A DNA stretch of 64,000 bases from CAWHOW01 sp963831005 (GCA_963831005.1 CAWHOW010000019.1:186001-250000), one strand, 5' to 3'; positions 1 through 8,712 are shown, counted from the stretch's first letter. The notes: generated from the letters alone by a model not told the origin. Translations and numbers: made by a program.

Positions 1-290
1 TGGGAAATAAAGATATAAGGGGCGTTTACATTATTGACCCTGATAATAAGATCCGCGCTTTCTTTTATTATCCAAGGAGTGTCGGACGAAATACCGATGA
101 GATAAAACGAACATTAATTGCGCTGCAAACAGAAGATAAGAATAATGTGCTCCTGCCTGCAAACTGGGAGCCCGGCAAAGATGTGCTTATGAAAAGCCCT
201 AAAACATTGAAAGACGCTGAAAAGTTGGAAGCGAAAAAGGATCCTAAACTGAAAGAGATTACATGGTACTTATGGTATAAGAAACTATAA
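1..290 (+). CDS. 1-Cys peroxiredoxin (Prx6-type), C-terminal part
   Basis: Only the last ~95 codons are inside the window; the gene starts upstream of position 1. The visible part reads RGVYIIDPDNKIRAFFYYP, then GRNTDEI and LLPANWEPG, a pattern known from the C-terminal dimerisation half of Prx6/1-Cys peroxiredoxins. These enzymes reduce hydrogen peroxide and alkyl hydroperoxides in the cytoplasm. The catalytic Cys lies in the missing N-terminal half and cannot be checked. The reading frame ends in TAA at 288-290 and a strong hairpin terminator follows within about 25 bp, so it is the last gene of its transcript. Confidence 0.82.
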   Translation, partial: GNKDIRGVYIIDPDNKIRAFFYYPRSVGRNTDEIKRTLIALQTEDKNNVLLPANWEPGKDVLMKSPKTLKDAEKLEAKKDPKLKEITWYLWYKKL

Positions 291-311
291 TGAATTTTAA
301 TTTATATGAAG

Positions 312-345
312 AAACGCTCCCTGATCTATGGGGGCGTTTTTTATT
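312..345 (+). terminator. Rho-independent terminator after peroxiredoxin
   Basis: AACGCTCCC pairs with GGGGGCGTT around an 8-nt loop and is followed directly by a run of T. It lies just after the peroxiredoxin stop codon and before the convergent pseudouridine synthase gene, so it could also serve the opposite strand. Confidence 0.8.
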
Positions 346-388
346 TTTTGCAAAAAGAGAAAGATAATTCAAAATAAAGACCCTTCAC

Positions 389-1084
389 TCATTTCGAAAA
401 GTGATTCCAGAGTACTTCATCAGGTGCCGGGGCAACAACAGTTATTTTTTCGTTTTTTACTGGATGGATAAATTCAACTTTTCTTGCATGAAGATGTATG
501 CTTGCATAGGGGTTTGAACGGGGATAACCATATTTCAAATCACCTTTAACAGGACAGCCTATTTCAGCTAATTGTGCACGAATCTGATGATGCCTGCCCG
601 TGAAAAGTTCTATCTCCAATAAATAATAATTATCCGAATGTCCGATGACAGTATAACTGAGTTCTGCTTTTAACGCACCTTTCACATCTTTCTTTACAGC
701 ATAAGATTTGTTCTGCTTTTCATTTTTCAAAAGATAATGAAGTAAGGAGTCAGATTCTTTAGGTGGTTTGTTTTTCACAACAGCCCAATATATCTTGCTT
801 ATTTTCCTTTCCTGTATCAGCTTGTTCATACGCGAAAGAGCTTTATCAGTGCGGGCAAATATCACACAGCCACTCACAGGCCTGTCAATACGGTGAACAA
901 CACCAAGGTAAACATTGCCTGGTTTTTGATACTTTACCCTGACATATTCTTTTACAGATTCACTTAACGGGATATCGCCGGTCTTATCTCCCTGAACTAT
1001 CTCAGAAGGTCTTTTATTGATAATAAGAAGATGATTGTCTTCGTATAAAACCCTTGAGGCAATATCTTCGTGGGATACTAACAA
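389..1084 (-). CDS. RluA-family RNA pseudouridine synthase
   Basis: The 231-residue protein carries the RluA-family catalytic block GVVHRIDRPVSGCVIFART at about residues 62-80, where the Asp of HRID is the known nucleophile, followed by the conserved GRHHQIRAQLA block near residue 163. These enzymes convert uridine to pseudouridine in rRNA or tRNA. It lacks the N-terminal S4 domain of RluD and is shorter than RluA/RluC relatives, so the exact target position cannot be assigned. The predicted start is a TTG that follows the panB stop codon without any gap. An AAAGGAGC sequence nine bases upstream, inside the end of panB, supports this start and suggests translational coupling in a panB-rlu operon. 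Confidence 0.88.
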   Translation of the reverse strand: MLVSHEDIASRVLYEDNHLLIINKRPSEIVQGDKTGDIPLSESVKEYVRVKYQKPGNVYLGVVHRIDRPVSGCVIFARTDKALSRMNKLIQERKISKIYWAVVKNKPPKESDSLLHYLLKNEKQNKSYAVKKDVKGALKAELSYTVIGHSDNYYLLEIELFTGRHHQIRAQLAEIGCPVKGDLKYGYPRSNPYASIHLHARKVEFIHPVKNEKITVVAPAPDEVLWNHFSK

Positions 1085-1900
1085 TTAATACTGCTCCTTT
1101 ACGTTTGGAAAATCTATAGATTTCACATCCTTTATATATGATTCAACCGAGCCTTTGATCTCTTCGTAAAGGTTATGATATCTGCGTAAATATCTTGGCG
1201 AGAATTCCTGTGTTATACCCAACATATCATGCAAAACAAGGACCTGCCCGTCAGTTCCGCTACCGGCGCCTATGCCTATTGTCGGCATCTTCACTTCTTT
1301 AGTGACCTGTGCAGCAAGTTTTGCAGGTATCTTTTCCAGTACAACAGCAAAAGTACCGGCTTTGTCGAGTAACCGGGCATCTTCAATCAAGCGTTGTGCT
1401 TCATCTTCATCTGTAGCTCTCACCACGTAAGTACCAAACTTGTGAATTGCCTGTGGTGTAAGCCCTAAATGCCCCATTATTGGTATTCCGGCAGAAAGTA
1501 TCCTGTCGATAGATTCGATCACTTCTTTTCCGCCTTCAAGTTTTACAGCATCCGCTTCTGATTCTTTCATAATGCGGATAGCAGAGTTTAGTGCTTCTTT
1601 AGAGTTTCCCTGATATGTACCAAAAGGAAGGTCAACTACAACTAACGCACGTGATACTGCACGGCATACCGAAGATGCATGGTATATCATTTCATTTAAT
1701 GTAATGGGCAGTGTTGTTTTATGCCCCGCCATTACATTGGATGCAGAATCGCCTACCAATATCACATCTATTTTAGCGTTATCAAGTATCCTTGCTGTTG
1801 AATAATCATAAGCCGTAAGCATGGCTATTTTTTCGCCCTGCAGTTTCATTTCTCTGAGAACATGAGTTGTTACCTTATTCACTACTCGAAGTGTTGCCAT
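1085..1900 (-). CDS. panB: 3-methyl-2-oxobutanoate hydroxymethyltransferase (PanB)
   Basis: PanB transfers a hydroxymethyl group from 5,10-methylene-THF to 2-oxoisovalerate, the first committed step of pantothenate and CoA synthesis. Family signatures are MLTAYDYSTARILD, ILVGDSASNVMAGH (the GDS metal-binding motif), AVKLEGG, GHLGLTPQ and GIGAGSGTDGQVLVLHDMLG. I place the start at the ATG of MATLRVVNK, giving 271 residues, the normal family length. The open frame extends 18 codons further upstream, but that stretch is hydrophobic and not family-like. It is the upstream partner of the RluA-type gene, whose TTG start abuts the panB stop. Function is very likely; no other pan gene is nearby. Confidence 0.95.
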   Translation of the reverse strand: MATLRVVNKVTTHVLREMKLQGEKIAMLTAYDYSTARILDNAKIDVILVGDSASNVMAGHKTTLPITLNEMIYHASSVCRAVSRALVVVDLPFGTYQGNSKEALNSAIRIMKESEADAVKLEGGKEVIESIDRILSAGIPIMGHLGLTPQAIHKFGTYVVRATDEDEAQRLIEDARLLDKAGTFAVVLEKIPAKLAAQVTKEVKMPTIGIGAGSGTDGQVLVLHDMLGITQEFSPRYLRRYHNLYEEIKGSVESYIKDVKSIDFPNVKEQY

Positions 1901-1996
1901 AATATCTGTGTTTTTAATTATATTTATCTGAAAATTGAGAATGCAAAAATACAATTAATAATAATGTTAAAATTACCTTTTTGAATCGAAAAATAT

Positions 1997-2004
1997 TAAT
2001 TTTG
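1997..2004 (+). promoter_or_regulatory. Possible Bacteroidota -7 element (TAATTTTG)
   Basis: TAATTTTG matches the TAnnTTTG -7 consensus described for Bacteroidota sigma-ABfr promoters and lies 30 bp before the ATG of the lipoprotein gene at 2035. I see no -33 TTTG at the usual 19-21 bp spacing, so this is weak. Confidence 0.35.
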
Positions 2005-2034
2005 CTTTGAATTCATTGCATACTATTCATTTTC

Positions 2035-3039
2035 ATGAGAAAGTTAGCTGGTTTTGCTTTTATTACTATTTTGTTTTATTCTGCCTGTAAAACAGATTTC
2101 AATCCTAATGCCTCATGGAAAGATATCACTATAGTTTATGGCTTATTAAGCCAGAATGACAGTGTTCATTATATTAAGATCAATAAGGCTTTTCTCGGAC
2201 AGGGTAATGAATTGGTAATGGCGCAGAACCCCGATTCCAGCAATTATGGAAATAATCTTACGGTATGGGTTGAGGAATGGAAAAACAGCAGCAAGTCCAA
2301 CTCATGGAATCTGGATACAACGACTATATATAATAAAGAACCCGGAGTTTTCTATTACCCGAAACAAGTGGTATATAAATTTGCTGCTAAGCTTGATTCT
2401 GTTGATGCTGATGTTGATTACAGACTGTTCATTAAAAACAATAAAACAGGTAAGCTCGTTTCATCTCATACAGGTTTAGTTCAGAAGTTCGATGTTCTTA
2501 AACCTGTTCCAAGCACACCAACACATCTTTCAACGGTAAATTTTGATCATACTGGTTTTTTACAACAAGTTGAGTGGGATCCTTCCTATTACGGTAAACT
2601 GTATCAGTTGGATATTTTGTTTACTTACAGTGAAAAGAATACCATAACGGGAAACACAGTAGTTAAAACCATAGACTGGAACCTTGGGACTCAAACAACG
2701 GCGGGCACTTCAGGAACAGATAATCCTCTGGAAATAGATTTCTTAGGCTCCAGCTTCTTCGGCTTCCTTCAAGCAAATATTCCTGTTTCACCAAATGTAG
2801 TAAGGTCTGCCAATATATATCCTCTTGCATATATTTTCTCTGCCGGCGCTGATAATTTGAATACGTATATTGAAGTCAATGCACCATCAACAAGCATAGT
2901 GCAGGACAGGCCTGAATTTACTAATATCACAAACGGTTATGGTATATTTTCATCTCGTTACGAGCAAAAACAATATCATTTCCTGGAGGGGGATTCTTTG
3001 TTAAATGGTCATTATACTAAAGCCCTGAATTTCCATTAG
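2035..3039 (+). CDS. DUF4249-like lipoprotein
   Basis: The 334-residue protein starts with a lipoprotein signal peptide: MRK, a hydrophobic stretch, then FYSAC with the lipobox Cys at residue 18. It should be lipidated and anchored in the outer membrane. The opening of the mature part (ITIVYGLLSQNDSVHYIKINKAF) resembles DUF4249 proteins, a Bacteroidota family of unknown function often linked to TonB-dependent uptake. The rest is beta-rich with no catalytic motif I recognise. No SusC/TonB partner lies next to it; it stands alone, divergent from panB. The lipoprotein call is firm, the family assignment is tentative. Confidence 0.6.
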   Translation: MRKLAGFAFITILFYSACKTDFNPNASWKDITIVYGLLSQNDSVHYIKINKAFLGQGNELVMAQNPDSSNYGNNLTVWVEEWKNSSKSNSWNLDTTTIYNKEPGVFYYPKQVVYKFAAKLDSVDADVDYRLFIKNNKTGKLVSSHTGLVQKFDVLKPVPSTPTHLSTVNFDHTGFLQQVEWDPSYYGKLYQLDILFTYSEKNTITGNTVVKTIDWNLGTQTTAGTSGTDNPLEIDFLGSSFFGFLQANIPVSPNVVRSANIYPLAYIFSAGADNLNTYIEVNAPSTSIVQDRPEFTNITNGYGIFSSRYEQKQYHFLEGDSLLNGHYTKALNFH

Positions 3040-3249
3040 ACGGTTCTAAACAGCAATCCTTATTATTTTTCTTAATGGCATTTCTTCTTGTGGGAACATA
3101 CCCATTTCTCCCACTGATAAAATGAGTTTTACTACTGGAGAAATGAGTTTCTTAACGGTTTAACCTAATAATCCGGCAATCTTATTCGCTTGGAATGAAG
3201 ATGCTGGCATTTTTATCCTATTCAGACATTTATCTTATGCCAGTAATTA

Positions 3250-3305
3250 TACCCTAACCCCGTTCCTTCACCTACTTGTAGGGGAAGGGAGAAAGGGATG
3301 GGGTA
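3250..3305. repeat. Dispersed palindromic hairpin (ACCCTAACCCC type)
   Basis: TACCCTAACCCC is mirrored by GGGATGGGGTA with a central CTACTTGTAGGGG segment, forming an imperfect hairpin of about 55 bp. It has no coding potential. Hairpins with this wording are seen in intergenic space of many bacteria. It sits in a 720-bp gene-free gap before dnaK. Confidence 0.5.
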
Positions 3306-3358
3306 ACAGAAAAGACTATTTAATATCTGATGTTACGAAAAATAGTATTTTATCATAT

Positions 3359-3528
3359 TAGATTCCTCATTTCTCCGCCAGCCTGCGGATTCATTCGGAA
3401 TGACAAAGTTTTTATACAGTGTGTGAGGGAGAAAGAGTGCGACCGCCGAAAGCGGTCGCACTCTTTCTCCCTCCTATATATATAGCATCACTGATGTCAT
3501 TCCGAACGAAGTGAGGAATCTCATTTAA
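3359..3528. repeat. Nested palindromic element with a perfect 22-bp inner stem
   Basis: Outer arms are GATTCCTCATTTC...TTCGGAATGACA on the left and TGTCATTCCGAACGAAGTGA with GGAATC on the right, an imperfect inverted repeat. At the centre, arms 3425-3446 and 3452-3473 are perfectly complementary (22 bp, starting GAGGGAGAAAG) around a CGAAA loop. No T-run follows, so it is not a plain terminator. It fills most of the gap between the lipoprotein gene and dnaK. Confidence 0.75.
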
Positions 3529-3759
3529 AAACAATCTTAAATCATCTGTGTGTAAGATGAGTTAATATTTCTAAATAGCTTTTGTATCAAATACCTTAAT
3601 CTATTCTCCTGTCGTTTTGTCATTGCTTTTGTCAGGAAATTAATAATTATCCTTACTGCTTTATGCCATATTTTCTTAATTATGATTATTCCTTATGTTG
3701 GCATAAAGATTGACTATTGAACAGAAAATTGAAAAATAAACAAATAACAATTCAATAAA

Positions 3760-5673
3760 ATGGGAAAAATTATAGGAATAGATCTGGGGACCACCAACTC
3801 GTGTGTGGCAGTAATGGAAGGAAACGAACCGGTTGTGATACCTAACAGTGAAGGCAGAAGGACAACCCCTTCGATAGTGGCTTTTGTTGAGAATAACGAA
3901 CGTAAAGTAGGCGATTCAGCCAAACGTCAGGCTATTACCAATGCCAAAAAGACGGTTTACTCCATCAAGCGTTTCATGGGCGAAACATACAATGAAGTTA
4001 CCAAAGAACTTCAAAGGGTTACCTATGATGTTGTTAAAGGTGATAACAACACCCCCAGGGTGAAGATAGACGACAGGCAATATACACCACAGGAAATATC
4101 AGCTATCATACTTCAGAAAATGAAAAAGACCGCCGAAGATTACCTTGGGCAAGAGGTTACTGAAGCTGTTATTACCGTTCCCGCTTATTTTAACGACTCT
4201 CAACGTCAGGCTACCAAAGAAGCCGGCGAAATTGCAGGACTTAAAGTAAAACGTATCATCAACGAACCTACTGCTGCTGCTCTTGCTTATGGTCTGGATA
4301 AGAAACATAAAGATATGAAAGTAGCTGTGTTCGACCTTGGCGGCGGTACTTTCGATATCTCCATACTCGAACTTGGTGAAGGCGTATTTGAAGTGAAATC
4401 AACCAACGGCGATACTCACCTTGGCGGCGATGATTTCGACCATGAAATAATTAACTGGCTTGCCGATGAATTCAAAGGTGAATACAATATCGACCTTCGC
4501 AAAGACCCTATGGCTTTACAGCGTTTGAAAGAAGCTGCCGAAAAAGCCAAAATAGAACTTTCGAGTTCAACTCAAACAGAAATTAATTTACCTTATATAA
4601 TGCCGGTTGACGGTGTTCCAAAGCATTTGGTACGCACACTTACACGCGCAAAATTCGAACAACTTTGCGATAAACTTATACAATCCACATTAGAACCTTG
4701 CAGAAAAGCATTGGCTGACGCAGGTTTGAATGCATCGCAGATAGATGAGGTGATACTTGTTGGAGGTTCCATACGTATCCCTGCCGTACAGGCGCTTGTT
4801 GAGAAATTCTTCGGAAGGGCTCCTTCCAAAGGCGTTAACCCCGACGAAGTGGTTGCAGTTGGTGCAGCTATACAGGGCGGTGTGTTAACAGGCGAAGTAA
4901 AGGATGTATTGCTTCTTGATATTACCCCTCTTTCACTTGGCATAGAAACACTAGGCGGCGTAATGACCAAGCTTATTGAATCGAATACCACTATCCCTAC
5001 CAAGAAATCGGAAACGTTCTCAACTGCTAGCGACAGCCAGACATCAGTAGAGATACATGTATTGCAGGGCGAACGTCCTATGGCAGCACAGAACAGAACT
5101 ATTGGCAGGTTCCATTTAGATGGCATTCCACCCGCCCCTAGAGGTATCCCGCAGGTTGAAGTAACCTTTGATATTGATGCCAACGGCATACTGAATGTTT
5201 CGGCTCACGATAAAGCTACGGGCAAAACACAGAACATACGTATTGAAGCATCTTCTGGACTTTCGGAAGAAGAGATAAAGAAAATGAAGCACGAAGCCGA
5301 AGCCAATGCCGAAGCCGACAGGAAAGCTAAAGAAGAAATTGATAAGGTGAACGGCGCCGATGCCATGATATTCCAGACTGAAAAGCAACTGAAAGAATAT
5401 GGCGACAAGATACCCGCCGACAAGAAAGCCCCTATTGAAAGCGCTTTAACAGAACTGAAAGCCGCACATGCAAGCAAAAGCATTACAGCTATTGATGCAG
5501 CCATGGCAAAGATAAACGCAGCTTGGCAGGTAGCCAGCGAGGAAATGTACAAGGCAACTAACCAGCAGCAGCCGGGCGGCGATGGACAGCAACAGCCACC
5601 TCATACCGAGCAAAAGGACAACACCAGCAATCCCGAAGTTACAGATGTGGATTTTGAAGAGGTGAAAAACTAA
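3760..5673 (+). CDS. dnaK: Chaperone protein DnaK (Hsp70)
   Basis: The 637-residue protein is a full-length Hsp70. It begins MGKIIGIDLGTTNSCVAVMEG (phosphate-1 motif; the run is 20 residues from G2), carries NEPTAAALAYGLDK and FDLGGGTFDISILELG in the nucleotide-binding domain, VGGSIRIPAVQ, the interdomain linker VLLLDITPLSLGIET, and a Gln/Pro-rich tail ending TDVDFEEVKN that matches the conserved EEVD-like bacterial end. It folds nascent and damaged proteins with ATP, together with J-proteins and GrpE. One curiosity: the usual VGGSTR motif reads VGGSIR. Neither grpE nor a classical dnaJ is adjacent, but the next gene encodes a J-domain-like protein. A terminator follows the stop. Confidence 0.98.
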   Translation: MGKIIGIDLGTTNSCVAVMEGNEPVVIPNSEGRRTTPSIVAFVENNERKVGDSAKRQAITNAKKTVYSIKRFMGETYNEVTKELQRVTYDVVKGDNNTPRVKIDDRQYTPQEISAIILQKMKKTAEDYLGQEVTEAVITVPAYFNDSQRQATKEAGEIAGLKVKRIINEPTAAALAYGLDKKHKDMKVAVFDLGGGTFDISILELGEGVFEVKSTNGDTHLGGDDFDHEIINWLADEFKGEYNIDLRKDPMALQRLKEAAEKAKIELSSSTQTEINLPYIMPVDGVPKHLVRTLTRAKFEQLCDKLIQSTLEPCRKALADAGLNASQIDEVILVGGSIRIPAVQALVEKFFGRAPSKGVNPDEVVAVGAAIQGGVLTGEVKDVLLLDITPLSLGIETLGGVMTKLIESNTTIPTKKSETFSTASDSQTSVEIHVLQGERPMAAQNRTIGRFHLDGIPPAPRGIPQVEVTFDIDANGILNVSAHDKATGKTQNIRIEASSGLSEEEIKKMKHEAEANAEADRKAKEEIDKVNGADAMIFQTEKQLKEYGDKIPADKKAPIESALTELKAAHASKSITAIDAAMAKINAAWQVASEEMYKATNQQQPGGDGQQQPPHTEQKDNTSNPEVTDVDFEEVKN

Positions 5674-5691
5674 ATAAATGCATTGTTATTG

Positions 5692-5726
5692 AACAATCCA
5701 ACCAGAAATGATTGGATTGTTTTATT
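5692..5726 (+). terminator. Rho-independent terminator after dnaK
   Basis: AACAATCCAA and TTGGATTGTT form a perfect 10-bp stem around a 10-nt loop, followed by TTTATT, 19 bp after the dnaK stop codon. It separates dnaK from the J-like gene transcriptionally, so the two probably do not share a full operon. Confidence 0.8.
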
Positions 5727-5771
5727 ATGTGATGACTATTGACAAGTTAGCACTAATTTTAGATAATAAAT

Positions 5772-6740
5772 ATGACAACAGAACTCCAATTATCAGTTAT
5801 TGAAAAAGTTAAAAAAGCATTAGGTATAACCGATGAACTAGAAACTTTTGAACTTTATGATTTGTTATATAACACCCGAAATAATTGCCATCCTGATAAA
5901 TATATTGATGAGGAAATAAAGAAAAAAGCTGAAGAACAATTTAAAGAATTTAGCTCATTACTTAAAGAATTAGAATTCCATATTAGCCAAGAAAAACTTT
6001 CAAAACGACCATCTGATATAGTTCTTTATCAGGAAAAATATGAAGTTATAAATTTAAGAATTCAATTAAGACATTTAGAAAATGAAATTAAAGAATTAAA
6101 AAATGAAAGCAAATCTCTAAAAGATCAAAAAGAGTCATTAGAAAAATCTCTTGAAACTAGAGAGAATAATGACTTAACAGAGTCACAAAATGAATTAGCA
6201 AATTTATATAAGCCCAAAAAGATAAGCTTAATTGCAGCAAGCATTACAACCTTTTTACTTTTTACTATTAATATTGTTTCTAATCTCAATTCCTTGAAAG
6301 ATAAAATAATTACAATATCACCAATAGATACTAAGTATATAAATATTGCCCTATTTGGAGCATTAGTAATTATGGTTCTAAATATGATTTTTCAGCGAAG
6401 AAAACTATTAAGAGTTAAAAATATTGCAGATGAAATTATTTCTTCAAACGTAATAAAAGATTTCCATAACCAATATAGTACAAAAAAGAAAAGTGATTAT
6501 AGTTGGGAAAGGGGAAATTATTATTTTATGGAAAATGATGTTACAGTTTATATTAAAAACCGTTATTGCAATAGAAGATACTTGAAAAGTATAGCATATT
6601 ATATAGAGGGATTGTTTGTAATTAAAGATTATAAAAGCATTAATAATCTTAAAGACATTTTCATATATAATTTGATTAGCAAAAAATTAATTTCTATTGG
6701 TAGTAGCAAAGAACTGGATAGAGAATTTGTGATTAAATAA
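5772..6740 (+). CDS. J-domain-like membrane protein next to dnaK
   Basis: This 322-residue protein has an N-terminal helical domain with HPDKY at residues 40-44, the HPD signature by which J-proteins stimulate Hsp70 ATPase, within helices resembling a J domain (KVKKALGI...LYDLLYNTRNNC before it, AEEQFKEFSSLLKEL after it). Residues ~85-140 form a Lys/Glu-rich coiled coil. Two hydrophobic segments follow, around 151-173 (ISLIAASITTFLLFTINIV) and 187-208. The last ~110 residues are basic and cytoplasmic by the charge pattern. It lacks the Gly/Phe and Cys-rich regions of DnaJ. Base composition is more AT-rich than dnaK, which may mean later acquisition. I infer a membrane-tethered co-chaperone; function unproven. 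Confidence 0.6.
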   Translation: MTTELQLSVIEKVKKALGITDELETFELYDLLYNTRNNCHPDKYIDEEIKKKAEEQFKEFSSLLKELEFHISQEKLSKRPSDIVLYQEKYEVINLRIQLRHLENEIKELKNESKSLKDQKESLEKSLETRENNDLTESQNELANLYKPKKISLIAASITTFLLFTINIVSNLNSLKDKIITISPIDTKYINIALFGALVIMVLNMIFQRRKLLRVKNIADEIISSNVIKDFHNQYSTKKKSDYSWERGNYYFMENDVTVYIKNRYCNRRYLKSIAYYIEGLFVIKDYKSINNLKDIFIYNLISKKLISIGSSKELDREFVIK

Positions 6741-6864
6741 ACTACATGCTGTTGATATTCTTCTGATTATTACAAATCCAGTCAACTAATCTTCAAAATT
6801 AAAATTACAAAATATGAATCCTCACCCTCTTGAAATAAAAGCAGCGCTATAAATACAATAGTCT

Positions 6865-7248
6865 ATGTCCGATCAAAAAAGAAATACCATGCAATCAATA
6901 GGAACAGCCATTATTATGGCGGTATTCCTGTTTGTGGTTTCTTCTTTTTCAAACAGAACATTTAAACAAACTAATACCTCATCGCAATTTGTTTTAAGAG
7001 CAGAATCGCATGATGCTAAGGCAGTCATTAATGATGATGTTCAGATACCTTCAGTTCAGAAAAGCTTTCTGCCTTTACTTTCAAGCCTTTTTGGCTGTAA
7101 CAACAAAGCATACGCTGAAAGCAGGAATATCAGCAGGAGCTACATTTTACTACAAAAAACTCAGCTTACAATAAAACCACAAACTCGTTGCAGGTTTTAT
7201 TATCACCTCTTTTCCAATGATACTGAGGACTTGCCGGAAATAATCTAG
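6865..7248 (+). CDS. Small hypothetical membrane or secreted protein
   Basis: A 127-residue protein of unknown function. Residues ~10-28 (SIGTAIIMAVFLFVVSSFS) form a single hydrophobic segment that could be a signal anchor; the remainder is polar with two cysteines and a basic end. The ATG of MSDQKRN is used here; MQSIG eight codons later is an alternative start. There is no recognisable domain, and the next feature downstream is a palindromic repeat. Whether it is a genuine gene rests on the start, the membrane segment and the length only. Confidence 0.4.
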   Translation: MSDQKRNTMQSIGTAIIMAVFLFVVSSFSNRTFKQTNTSSQFVLRAESHDAKAVINDDVQIPSVQKSFLPLLSSLFGCNNKAYAESRNISRSYILLQKTQLTIKPQTRCRFYYHLFSNDTEDLPEII

Positions 7249-7257
7249 CCTTTGTTT

Positions 7258-7378
7258 ATTCACAAATTGGACTGAAGTCCTAAAGTCGGGATGACTTTAA
7301 TAGCCCCGACCTTAAGGTCGGGGCTAGGCAAACAACCATTATTAACGGGCTTTAGCCCAAACAAAGAAGTTTGTGAAT
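7258..7378. repeat. Triple-palindrome element, copy 1
   Basis: Bounded by ATTCACAAA (7258-7266) and TTTGTGAAT (7370-7378). Inside lie three separate palindromes: GGACTGAAGTCC (7269-7280), a 24-bp palindrome centred on GACCTTAAGGTC (7302-7325) and GGGCTTTAGCCC (7347-7358). The same order of three palindromes occurs at 63410-63520. No coding potential. Confidence 0.8.
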
Positions 7379-7414
7379 TAATCAGGGTTAATCCATTTTG
7401 TTAGTCAGCCAGCC

Positions 7415-7506
7415 GTGACAGCCCTTCTCGATACACTTCATTCCTCGAAGGGACATAACTGTCAGTTCGAGGAGTTCGTCATTTGACGAACATATCGAGA
7501 ACAGAC
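7415..7506. repeat. Imperfect inverted repeat (TTCTCGATA type)
   Basis: CTTCTCGATA...CCTCGAA on the left is mirrored by TTCGAGGAG...GACGAACATATCGAGAA on the right, with a smaller hairpin GTTCGTCATTTGACGAAC within the right arm. It fills the remaining gap before the SecD-like gene and looks like a second dispersed hairpin family. Confidence 0.65.
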
Positions 7507-7578
7507 ATAGTCCGGCTTTGAATGACTCAATCAAATAATAAATATTCAATTTCAATTAATAGTTAAAAAATTTATAAA

Positions 7579-8439
7579 ATGAAAGCAATAACATTATCAA
7601 TAATGGCAATATATATTTTCGGTTTGTTTGCCATGGGCTTTACACATAAAGCCAATTCAACTAAAAACATACTGATACAAACCAATGACAAAAAAGCATC
7701 AGCCTTAACGCTTGAACAGTCGGCTAAAGTGATAGCTGAAAGACTGAATGATTTCAGCACTGTAAAATCCGAAGTAAGCGTAATCGCTGAAAAGAACCAG
7801 ATACAGGTAACTGTTACAGATAATGCAGATATGAAGTTAGTGGAAAGTCTTATCACAAATAAGGGAGGACTGGCATTATATGAAACATACAGTCGTAAAA
7901 GTTTATCTGAAATCTTAAAAGATGACGGTCATTTATTTTCATTTTTCAGTGGGAGTAAAGTGAATGATAGCATTGGAAAGATAGGCTGCGTGCCTATTTC
8001 AGAAATGGGTAAAGTAAATGATTATCTAAATACACTGAATGTTGACCCTTCATGCAAATTTGCATGGACTAAGAATTTCGACAGTACAGATGTTTGCCTG
8101 TATGCGCTTAAAACAGGCGCCGATAAAGCTTCGCTGATAGCTTCTTCGGACATTGAAAGCGTTAAATACAAACTGGATAAGACAATGAAATACAATGTTA
8201 TTGAAATTGCATTAAAGCAATCAGCCGTTGAATTATGGGCTGATGCCACCAAACGCAATATTGGCAAGGCAATTGCAATAGTGCTGGATAATGATGTGAT
8301 TTCAGCTCCTAAAGTGATCGATGAAATTAAAGGAGGGCATTTAAGTATAACTGGTAATTTCACACAGGCAGAAGCAAAGTATATTGCAGCGCTTGGAAAC
8401 AACGGGGAATTGCCTTTGAACTTTCATGTTGTGAAGTAA
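7579..8439 (+). CDS. Stand-alone SecD head (P1)-domain protein
   Basis: The 286-residue protein has an N-terminal signal or anchor segment (MKAITLSIMAIYIFGLFAMGF), then a domain that reads like the periplasmic head of SecD: IAIVLDNDVISAPKV, IKGGHLSITGNFTQAEA and LGNNGELPL match the conserved DDxVxSAPxV...GxFT..EA...L..G.LP stretch. Full SecD has six membrane helices after this domain; here the protein stops right after it. It may act in the periplasm or be a lipoprotein-free paralogue of SecDF, which normally uses the proton gradient to finish protein export. No other sec gene is close. Domain call fairly firm; role unknown. Confidence 0.65.
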   Translation: MKAITLSIMAIYIFGLFAMGFTHKANSTKNILIQTNDKKASALTLEQSAKVIAERLNDFSTVKSEVSVIAEKNQIQVTVTDNADMKLVESLITNKGGLALYETYSRKSLSEILKDDGHLFSFFSGSKVNDSIGKIGCVPISEMGKVNDYLNTLNVDPSCKFAWTKNFDSTDVCLYALKTGADKASLIASSDIESVKYKLDKTMKYNVIEIALKQSAVELWADATKRNIGKAIAIVLDNDVISAPKVIDEIKGGHLSITGNFTQAEAKYIAALGNNGELPLNFHVVK

Positions 8440-8487
8440 TAGCAGAATTCTTCGGATAATAACTTTGTCACTGCAAGCGGTTCGTAT

Positions 8488-8561
8488 CGTCATTGCGAAC
8501 GAAGTGAAGCAATCTTTAATTCATTACTAAGATTGCTTCGTCGTTCCTCCTCGCAATGACG
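8488..8561. repeat. Dispersed hairpin (CGTCATTGCGA family), copy 1
   Basis: CGTCATTGCGAACGAAGTGA continuing to AGCAATCT (8488-8515) is mirrored by AGATTGCTTCGTCG...CTCGCAATGACG (8530-8561). A related copy is embedded at 39059-39131, and the similarly worded ATTCCGAACGAAGTGAGGAA element is at 3359-3528. Confidence 0.75.
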
Positions 8562-8712
8562 AAAAATAGGATTTTCCGAAGATATTAATAGATTAAAGAG
8601 GGGCTGTATTAAACTTACAGCTTCTCTTTTTATTTTAGAATCACAATGAATTCTGCTTTATCTGATACTTCTTTTATTTACCTATAATTGATAACAACCA
8701 ATTACATAAGGC

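Noticed and set aside
1901..1954. Upstream extension of panB
   Set aside because: The extra 18 residues are not part of the family, and the internal ATG at 1900 gives the normal length.
4593..5552. Long minus-strand frames opposite dnaK
   Set aside because: Antisense shadows of a strongly conserved gene with no domain of their own.
5772..6740. Calling the gene after dnaK dnaJ
   Set aside because: No Gly/Phe region, no Cys-rich zinc domain and two membrane helices; only the HPD helix region is J-like.
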